64,000 nucleotides of DNA, taken from the NCBI GenBank assembly GCA_009659925.1, contig PUXW01000019.1, positions 62,001 to 126,000 of the forward strand, in the 5' to 3' direction. Positions within the stretch are counted from its first letter, which is position 1, and every line of letters begins with the position of its first letter. This document shows positions 57,183-64,000 of the stretch, in pieces. A program made the translations under genes and the position numbers. Below the pieces are notes generated by a model, which did no database searches, was not told where the DNA came from, and was given only the letters and a program-made list of their open reading frames with translations. The stretch comes from Nitratiruptor sp. (lineage in GTDB: Bacteria > Campylobacterota > Campylobacteria > Campylobacterales > Nitratiruptoraceae).

Positions 57183-58589
57183 ATGGCGATGGTTGTGACC
57201 AGATTTGCCCCAAGCCCCACGGGCTATCTGCACATTGGCGGGTTGCGTACGGCCCTGTTCAACTGGCTCTGGGCCAGAAAAAACGGGGGGAAGTTCATTT
57301 TACGCATCGAGGATACCGATCTGGCCCGCAACAGCGACGAGGCCACCAAGGCGATTTTAGAGGCCTTCGAGTGGGTCGGACTCGATTATGACGGGGAGGT
57401 GGCCTACCAGTCCAAGCGCTTCGATATCTACAAGCGCTACATCCAAAAACTCCTGGACGAGGGGAAGGCCTACTACTGCTACATGAGCAAGGAGGAGTTG
57501 GACGCCTTGCGCCAGGAGCAGCTGGCCAGAGGAGAGCGGCCCCGGTACGATCGGCGCTATCGGGACTTTACCGGCGAGCCCCCGGCTGGGATCAAGCCGG
57601 TCGTTCGGATCAAGGCTCCCTTGGAGGGGGATATCGTCTTCGAGGATGGGATCAAGGGGACCATCACCATCCGGGCCGAGGAGGTGGATGATTTCATCAT
57701 CGCCAGGAGTGACGGGACGCCAACTTACAACTTCGTCGTGGCCATCGACGACGCCCTCATGGGGGTCACCGATGTGATCCGGGGGGACGATCATCTCTAC
57801 AACACCCCAAAACAGATCGTCGTCTACCGGGCCCTGGGACTCTCAATTCCCAAGTTCTACCATGTCCCCATGATCCTCAACGAGGAGGGGAAGAAGCTCT
57901 CCAAGCGGGATGGGGCTATGGATGTGATGGAGTATAAACGGATGGGCTACCTCCCAGAGGCCCTCCTCAACTTCCTAGTGCGCCTTGGCTGGAGCCATGG
58001 GGATCAGGAGATTTTTACCATCGAGGAGATGAAGGAGCTCTTCGACCCCCACGATATCAACAAGGCCCCCAGCGCTTACAACCTCTCCAAGCTCCAGTGG
58101 CTCAACGCCCACTATATCAAAAACCGCCCCAACGAAGAGCTCATTCCCCTGCTGGAGGAGTTTGGGCTCTATCTGGCCGATCACGATCGCAAGGAGATCC
58201 TCCTGGATGCCCTCAAGGAGCGGGCCAAGACCCTCAAGGAGCTGGCCACTATGGCCAAAGAGATTCTCGAAGCTCCTCAAACCTTCGACGAAAAGGGGCT
58301 TAAGCGGGCTCTCAAAGGTCCCTGGGATCGGCTCCTCCAAGGGTTCGTCGAGCGGCTTGAGAGGGCCGATCCCCACCTCCCCGTAGACTTTCGCACCATC
58401 CTCGAAGAGACGGTTCAAGCCAGTGGAGTCGGATTTGGTAAGCTCGGACAGCCCTTGCGCCTTGCCCTTACAGGCCGCTTAGGAGGGCCCGATCTGGCGG
58501 ACATCATGGCGATTGTGGGGAAGGAGGAGACGCTCCGGCGGATTCAAACCTTCTTGGAGCGTTTCGCTTCATCCTCCGAGCCAGGGTGA
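57183..58589 (+). CDS. gltX: Glutamyl-tRNA synthetase
   Basis: RFAPSPTGYLHIGGLRTALFNWLWAR, GKKLSKRDGAMDV. Confidence 0.98.
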   Translation: MAMVVTRFAPSPTGYLHIGGLRTALFNWLWARKNGGKFILRIEDTDLARNSDEATKAILEAFEWVGLDYDGEVAYQSKRFDIYKRYIQKLLDEGKAYYCYMSKEELDALRQEQLARGERPRYDRRYRDFTGEPPAGIKPVVRIKAPLEGDIVFEDGIKGTITIRAEEVDDFIIARSDGTPTYNFVVAIDDALMGVTDVIRGDDHLYNTPKQIVVYRALGLSIPKFYHVPMILNEEGKKLSKRDGAMDVMEYKRMGYLPEALLNFLVRLGWSHGDQEIFTIEEMKELFDPHDINKAPSAYNLSKLQWLNAHYIKNRPNEELIPLLEEFGLYLADHDRKEILLDALKERAKTLKELATMAKEILEAPQTFDEKGLKRALKGPWDRLLQGFVERLERADPHLPVDFRTILEETVQASGVGFGKLGQPLRLALTGRLGGPDLADIMAIVGKEETLRRIQTFLERFASSSEPG

Positions 58590-59208
58590 GGAAGCGCTTG
58601 AGAGCGATGCGCTCCTTGTGGCCGATTCGGTAGTGGATGTGGTGGAGGTAGGTGCGGATCTGTTTGGGAGAAAGGCCACTTTTGCGGGCGTAGTGGTGGA
58701 GGATGTAGTGGGGAATCTTGATGGGGGTGGCGAGGAAACGGTTGGCCAGCTTCTCGTAGTGGCGGTGACGCTTGCGAAAACAGAATCGGGCAAAGACAAA
58801 AGGGAGTTTATAGCGTTCATACCAGAGTTGGGCTAGATCGCGGCATCCCTCCTTTCGAGAGCGTAGGAGTGCCTTATCCCCAATGACTACTTCCCCCTCT
58901 TGGCCGAGGATTTGGGCGAGGACATTGGAGGTATTGGATTCGAGATCCTCCCGGCTGGCTCCAGGACATACCAGAACGCTCAAAACCGCTCCGTGGGCAA
59001 TGATCCCCAAATCGCTGCAGCGATAGGGGGGGGAGACGATGCTGGAGATCATAGCCGCTTCGATATGACCCCGTTTGAAGGCGATATTGATTTGGGCTGG
59101 GACATCCTTGTGGTGTTCTAAAGCAGCCTTAGGCCCGTTGGGAAGGGAGCGCTTGAGGAAGAGGTAGAATGGGAGGAGATTGATGTAGTCGATCTTGCCA
59201 ATAACCAT
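58504..59208 (-). CDS. mqnA: Chorismate dehydratase (futalosine pathway)
   Basis: IGKIDYINLLPFYLFLKRS, IEAAMISSIVSPPYRCSDLGIIAHGAVLSVLV, GDKALLRSR. Confidence 0.88.
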   Translation of the reverse strand: MVIGKIDYINLLPFYLFLKRSLPNGPKAALEHHKDVPAQINIAFKRGHIEAAMISSIVSPPYRCSDLGIIAHGAVLSVLVCPGASREDLESNTSNVLAQILGQEGEVVIGDKALLRSRKEGCRDLAQLWYERYKLPFVFARFCFRKRHRHYEKLANRFLATPIKIPHYILHHYARKSGLSPKQIRTYLHHIHYRIGHKERIALKRFLTLARRMKRNAPRRFESAGASPPSPQSP

Positions 59209-59254
59209 CGTCGCTATTATATGATAAAATATCCCAAAAATGGGAGGGTAAGAG

Positions 59255-59476
59255 ATGGTTCGGGTGGAATTTCTCGGCCCCATCGGCAAGGAGGCCATGG
59301 AAGTGGAGGCCAAGGATTTGCGGGAACTAGCCCAGATCCTTAAAGCCGACGAGCAGTTGCGGGGCTGGTTGAAGGAGTGTGCCGTAGCGGTCAACGATCG
59401 GCTCGTCGACGATCTGGATACCAAGCTGCACGATGGGGATCGGGTGGTTTTGCTGCCCCCTGTGTGTGGAGGGTGA
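59255..59476 (+). CDS. moaD: Molybdopterin synthase sulfur carrier subunit
   Basis: Ubiquitin-like, ends DRVVLLPPVCGG*. Confidence 0.95.
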   Translation: MVRVEFLGPIGKEAMEVEAKDLRELAQILKADEQLRGWLKECAVAVNDRLVDDLDTKLHDGDRVVLLPPVCGG

Positions 59477-59477
59477 G

Positions 59478-59918
59478 ATGTTGGAGATCTATCCTGGGGA
59501 GTTGGAGGTGGAGGCCATCTTTAGCCGCTGGTATGCCTGGGGAGCCAAGCGGAACTTCGGAGCCTGGGTGACCTTTGTAGGGACGGTACGGGCTGAAGGG
59601 GGGATCGAGGCCTTGAGCTTCGACATCTATGAGCCCCTCTTGCGCTCCTGGTTCGACGGGTGGCAGCAGCGGGCCCAAGAAGTCGGGGCCGTCGTGCGTA
59701 TGGCCCATTCCCGGGGTAATGTGCCAGTGCATACCTCCAGCTATATGGCCGCAGTCTTTAGCCCCAGGCGGCGGGTCGCTCTGGAGCTCTTGGAGGCTTT
59801 CGTCGAGGATTTCAAGGCTAACGCTCCCATCTGGAAGTACGATGTACGCAACGGGGAGCGGATCTATGCCAAGGATCGCAGCCAACCCCTGGCAGGGAGT
59901 GGCCTTTTGGATCTATGA
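59478..59918 (+). CDS. moaE: Molybdopterin synthase catalytic subunit
   Basis: FGAWVTFVGTVRAEGGIEALSFDIYEPLL; PIWKYDVRNGERIYAKD. Confidence 0.94.
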   Translation: MLEIYPGELEVEAIFSRWYAWGAKRNFGAWVTFVGTVRAEGGIEALSFDIYEPLLRSWFDGWQQRAQEVGAVVRMAHSRGNVPVHTSSYMAAVFSPRRRVALELLEAFVEDFKANAPIWKYDVRNGERIYAKDRSQPLAGSGLLDL

Positions 59919-62336
59919 AAAGGCTGGGAGGGCCACTGCTTCTTTGATTCTTTTGATCTTTTCTTCCCACCCTTGGCCTGGGAGTTCTTCCATCCATGAA
60001 GCCACCATCTTCTGGATTGAGGCGTTGCGCCGAGCCCTTCGGCGGTAGAACTTCTCCCCTTCTTTCCGTTCCCTGGCAAGGAGATCCTGGGGATCGTAGG
60101 CTTCTAATCCAAGGAGCAGGGCGGTCAAAATCGCCTCTTGCTGGAGGCCCAGGGCTCCTAGTTCCTCATAGCGATTGATGAAGGTAGCCCCCATCTCGTC
60201 GATGATCCTGTTGGCGAGGGTGGTAGCCAGGATCTCCTTGCGCAAGGGGTGGGTGGCGATTTGGTGTTGGAATTGATCCACAAAGGAGGAGGGGAAGTAG
60301 AGCCTGAAGAGCTCCTTTTCCAAGGGATTGGGGTGGGTGATCTGCCTCTTGAGGAAGATTTTGGCGTAGGAGAGGAGGAGGCCGAGAATGGGTCGGGAGA
60401 GACCTCTCGTTGCGTCGAGGTAGTGGGTGGGGAGGGAGCGGGTGAGGATATGAAATTGAGGGAGTTCCCGTTGGAGGAGGGCGATGGTCTGGGCGTAGCG
60501 GTCCGGATCTTCCTGCACCCCCCGCTCATCCAGGGAGATTGCCAGGGATTGAGCCACATTTTCGGCGAAAATGCGTTGGAGGAGGGTAGGTAGAATGGCA
60601 GTGAGGATCGGGTTGCGCTGCTCGTGTGGGATGACCCCCTCTTCAATGGCTTTGTGGAGGACGATCTTGAGGTTGACCTCGTAGTCGGAGGTATGGACTC
60701 CAGCAGCGTTGTCGATATGGTCGAGGTTGATCCGTCCCCCTTTGGCGGCATATTCTAGGCGTGCAAGCTGGGTAAAGCCCAAATTTCCCCCCTCGCAAAC
60801 CGCAAAGGCTTGAAGCTCCTGAGCTTCCACCCTGGCCTTGGCGTTGGCCCCATCTTCCCGGACCACCTCCCCACTCCCTTTGACATAGGTTCCAACGCCG
60901 CCGATGTAGAGGAGATCGACGGGGAGTTTGAGGAGGGCCCTGATGAGGCTGTCTGGATCGAGGCTTTCCTCTTGGATTTGGAGGAGGCGACGAATTTGAG
61001 GAGAGAGGGGGATGGAGGTGGCACTCCTGGAGAAGACCCCGCCGCCGGGGCTGATCCGTGTGGGATCGTAGTACTTCCATCCAAGTCCAGCCTCGAAGAG
61101 GCGCTTGCGCTCCTGGTAGGCCAGGGCTGGGTCGGGGTCTGGATCGATGAAGATCTCCTTGGAACTTATGGCTGCAAGGAGGCGGATGTTGGGGTTGATG
61201 AGCATCCCATTGCCAAAGACATCCCCTCGCATCGATCCTGTGGCCACGACGCTGATTGGATCGGTGAATATATCGATCCCGCGGCTGGAGAAGTGAGGGG
61301 CGGTGCTGTACCAGGCTCCTTTGGCGGTGACGCCAAGCTTCTTGTGGCTGTAGCCGTGGGAACCTCCGCTGGCAAAGGCGTCTTTGAGCCAGAAGTTGCG
61401 CTCCATGGCGATCTGGTTGGCCACATCGCTCAAGTCGGCCGTCCCCTTGTCGGCTGCGACGACAAAGTAGAAGTCCCCTCCCTCCTTGGGCTGGGGATCG
61501 ATGAGGTCGAGGAGGGCATCGATGTAGAGGGGGTAGTAGGTTCCAATCCCCCCTTTGGCTCCTGGACGGATGAAAAGGCCTCCCTTTGCTCCGGTTGGAA
61601 CGATGATGGCGTTCTTGGCCTCCTGGGTGATCATGAGGGAGCGGATCTCTTGGCGCAGATCCTCCCGGTCGCTATAGCGGATCCCTCCCCGGGCGATTTT
61701 GGAGGTACGCAGATGGACCCCGATGAAGTCGGGATGGTAGACGAACCCCTCGATTTGGGGCTGAAAACCTTCTAGAAGTTCCTGGAAAGAGGCGGTCTCC
61801 AACTTGATGGCGAGGGTCTCCTTGCGGGTGTGGAGGTTGGTTTTGCGGATGCTCTGGAGTGCCGCGTGGAAGAGGGTGAAGATGGGATCTTGGGTTGGGA
61901 GTTGCGAAGGGAGTGGTTGGGATTGGAGGGTGGCGTCGATGAGGGCTTTGGTGGTGCCTGGATGGGCGAGAATGGCTTGGATGATCCGGTCTTTTGGGGT
62001 TGTTGGGAGCAGTTGGGTTAAATAGGCCATCATACCTTCGAGGAGTCTGGTCCCATCGGGTCCTGTTCCAAGGCTGGCTGCGAGAAGGTGGAAGGGCCAG
62101 TTCCCTGGAGTGAGGGAGGGCTTGTGGAGGGAGGAGAAGAGGGAGGTAGGGACATCGGAGAGGGGAATGGTGTAGTCGGTGTAGTCGGAATAGGACTCTT
62201 CCTGGAGGGGGAGGTGGGCCTGGAGGAGGTAGCGTTCTTGGGGGTCGATGGGAACCTTGGATCGGATGGTCAAGGTGTGTTCGTCCCGGTGGATGGGGAG
62301 GGGATCGTGGAGGTTGGATTGGCCGATTTGGTCCAT
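59913..62336 (-). CDS. NAD-specific glutamate dehydrogenase, short form (~807 aa)
   Basis: KIARGGIRYSDREDLRQEIRSLMITQEAKNAIIVPTGAKGG, YIGGVGTYVKGSGE, CEGGNLGFTQLARLEYA, DNAAGVHTSDYEVNLKI. Confidence 0.9.
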   Translation of the reverse strand: MDQIGQSNLHDPLPIHRDEHTLTIRSKVPIDPQERYLLQAHLPLQEESYSDYTDYTIPLSDVPTSLFSSLHKPSLTPGNWPFHLLAASLGTGPDGTRLLEGMMAYLTQLLPTTPKDRIIQAILAHPGTTKALIDATLQSQPLPSQLPTQDPIFTLFHAALQSIRKTNLHTRKETLAIKLETASFQELLEGFQPQIEGFVYHPDFIGVHLRTSKIARGGIRYSDREDLRQEIRSLMITQEAKNAIIVPTGAKGGLFIRPGAKGGIGTYYPLYIDALLDLIDPQPKEGGDFYFVVAADKGTADLSDVANQIAMERNFWLKDAFASGGSHGYSHKKLGVTAKGAWYSTAPHFSSRGIDIFTDPISVVATGSMRGDVFGNGMLINPNIRLLAAISSKEIFIDPDPDPALAYQERKRLFEAGLGWKYYDPTRISPGGGVFSRSATSIPLSPQIRRLLQIQEESLDPDSLIRALLKLPVDLLYIGGVGTYVKGSGEVVREDGANAKARVEAQELQAFAVCEGGNLGFTQLARLEYAAKGGRINLDHIDNAAGVHTSDYEVNLKIVLHKAIEEGVIPHEQRNPILTAILPTLLQRIFAENVAQSLAISLDERGVQEDPDRYAQTIALLQRELPQFHILTRSLPTHYLDATRGLSRPILGLLLSYAKIFLKRQITHPNPLEKELFRLYFPSSFVDQFQHQIATHPLRKEILATTLANRIIDEMGATFINRYEELGALGLQQEAILTALLLGLEAYDPQDLLARERKEGEKFYRRRARRNASIQKMVASWMEELPGQGWEEKIKRIKEAVALPAFS

Positions 62337-62406
62337 GGTCGCTCCTTGCAAATAGGGTTGGTTCCATTATCGTAGTATAATTGCATATCTTGTAGGAGGA
62401 GGTGGT

Positions 62407-63618
62407 ATGATCCCTTTTGAAGTCTCGATGGAGATTGTGGAGGGTCTCGAGATCGAGCCGATTGGAATAGAGCGGCGCTTCCTCCACGACGCCCTCGGTT
62501 TCGTCCTAGCCGAAGATGTGATTGCCCATACCGACTCGCCCCAAGCCCCAACGGCTGCGATGGATGGGTATGCCATCCGGGCCCGGGACCAGGAGCGGGG
62601 TTGGCTCCAGGTCGTTGATCAAACTCCAGCAGGGAGCGAAGTTACCAGCTCGCTAGGACCCTTCCAAGCGATCAAGACCTTCACCGGTTCCCTCATGCCA
62701 GAGGGGGCCGATACCCTCATTCCCATCGAGCATGTGCGCCAGGAGGGGGAGCGCATCTATATCCAAGAGCCTGTGCCCCAAGGCTTTAGCGTTCGTCCTG
62801 TGGGAGAGAACTTTCGCAAGGGAGAGGTCCTCATCCCCCGGGGCAGCCCCTTGGGTTTTGCCGAAATTGGGGTGATGGCCAGCCTCAACATCGTCATGCC
62901 CAAGGTCTACCAGAAACCTCGGGTTGCTATCCTCGCAACGGGGAGCGAGGTACTGGAGCTAGGGGAAGAGCAGCGCTCTCCTGCCCAGATTCGCAGCTCC
63001 AACAATTCGACGCTGGAGGCCCTGGTCCGGCTCCATGGGGGGATTCCGATTCAGCTTGGGGCTATCAAGGATGATTACGACTCTATTGTGGCCGGTTTCC
63101 AAGAGGCCTTGGCTGGAAGCGATATCGTCGTGAGTACTGGAGGAGTGAGTGTAGGGGATTACGACTTTGTCAAGGATATTGTTCAAAAGGAGCTTGGGGC
63201 CCAGGTACTCTTCAAGGGGGTGCGCATCAAACCGGGCCAGCACACCCTCCTGGCCCGACGGGGCTCCCAGTTCATCCTGGCACTTCCCGGTTTTCCCCTC
63301 TCCAGCACGATCACGGCCCTGATTTACCTTTTGCCGCTACTATATCGGATGCGGGGGGATCGCTACCGCCCCAAAATGGTCTATGGGACCCTCAAAGAGC
63401 CCTTTATCAAGCGGAGTCGCAAGAGTGAGTTTACCCCCTGCAATGTGGGCATCGAAGATGGAGGGTTCTTCGTCGACTTTGCCGGAAGCCGTCTAGGAAG
63501 CAGCGCCATTTTGACCAACATGTTGGGGCGGGATAAGGGCTTGGTGGTCACTGGGCCCGAAGATGGCGACAAAGAGGCTGGAGAGCAGGTGCTCGTCTGG
63601 CTCATCAACTCTTTTTGA
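62407..63618 (+). CDS. moeA: Molybdopterin molybdotransferase
   Basis: APTAAMDGYAIRARD, ATGSEVLELGE, VSTGGVSVGDYDFVKD, ALPGFPLSS. Confidence 0.96.
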   Translation: MIPFEVSMEIVEGLEIEPIGIERRFLHDALGFVLAEDVIAHTDSPQAPTAAMDGYAIRARDQERGWLQVVDQTPAGSEVTSSLGPFQAIKTFTGSLMPEGADTLIPIEHVRQEGERIYIQEPVPQGFSVRPVGENFRKGEVLIPRGSPLGFAEIGVMASLNIVMPKVYQKPRVAILATGSEVLELGEEQRSPAQIRSSNNSTLEALVRLHGGIPIQLGAIKDDYDSIVAGFQEALAGSDIVVSTGGVSVGDYDFVKDIVQKELGAQVLFKGVRIKPGQHTLLARRGSQFILALPGFPLSSTITALIYLLPLLYRMRGDRYRPKMVYGTLKEPFIKRSRKSEFTPCNVGIEDGGFFVDFAGSRLGSSAILTNMLGRDKGLVVTGPEDGDKEAGEQVLVWLINSF

Positions 63619-63628
63619 AAGGATAGCG

Positions 63629-64000
63629 ATGGTTCGATGGCTGTTGACCCTTTTGAGTTTGACCCTCTTCCTGGTGGCTGGAGAAAAGGCCATCCAGCAA
63701 CAGGAAGGTCCCGTACGCCAGTTCGAGGTGGTCAGCGTCGACGGGGAGAAGTTCCACTTTGAGGTGAGTAACCGGGGAGTGGTTTGCAAAGAGTGCCAGG
63801 GGAAAGTGCTGATCATGGACTTCTTCGGAAAGCACTGCCCCCCCTGCCGGGCCTCCATTCCAATCCTCTCCAAACTCCAAAAGGAGATGGGGGATAAGGT
63901 CCAAATCATCTCCTTCCATGTCCAAGAGTCCCTCACTCCCCAGGATCTGGTCTACCTGCGTGGGCGGTTGGGGCTGGATTATCCCATCATCGATATGACG
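63629..64000 (+). CDS. TlpA-like thioredoxin-fold protein, truncated by window edge
   Basis: Signal peptide; KVLIMDFFGKHCPPCRASIPILSKLQKEMGD; open at position 64000. Confidence 0.88.
   Translation, partial: MVRWLLTLLSLTLFLVAGEKAIQQQEGPVRQFEVVSVDGEKFHFEVSNRGVVCKECQGKVLIMDFFGKHCPPCRASIPILSKLQKEMGDKVQIISFHVQESLTPQDLVYLRGRLGLDYPIIDMT

Noticed and set aside
1-64000. CRISPR array, prophage, IS element, toxin-antitoxin or defence island
   Set aside because: No spaced direct repeats, transposase/integrase motifs, phage structural genes or TA pairs seen; the Uma2 fragment is the only accessory remnant.

Overview
This 64 kb window is a dense, G+C-rich bacterial chromosome segment. Gene content points to a Campylobacterota (Epsilonproteobacteria)-type genome: MqnA and MqnA/MqnD-family futalosine-pathway genes, a MagIII-like glycosylase, a CcoI/CcoS pair, a DapD-like protein, and a yajC-secD-secF-(small membrane protein)-leuS-lptE-folC gene order that I recall from Helicobacter. 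The taxon is inferred and was not tested. Almost all of the window is housekeeping: Sec export, tRNA synthetases, ADP-heptose synthesis, molybdopterin synthesis, isoprenoid/lipid/cell-wall genes, DNA replication and repair, and 4 tRNAs. I found no CRISPR array, prophage, IS element or clear defence island, and I do not see a clear-cut new multi-gene system. The best second-look items are: (1) 9 of 12 convergent gene junctions overlap at their 3' ends; (2) a recurrent promoter-like box (TATAAT/TACAAT + AGC(G)AAAAA) that forms perfect palindromes between divergent genes; (3) a decayed Uma2-type nuclease gene next to tRNA-Lys; (4) several unlisted micro-ORFs, mostly predicted membrane proteins, including one start/stop-coupled to a cytochrome c gene and a possibly frameshifted trio upstream of tsaD; (5) a DegT-like PLP-fold protein lacking a recognisable catalytic lysine region; (6) a short NAD-glutamate dehydrogenase and a compact RqcH-like protein. 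Product calls come from reading translated motifs; no database search was run.
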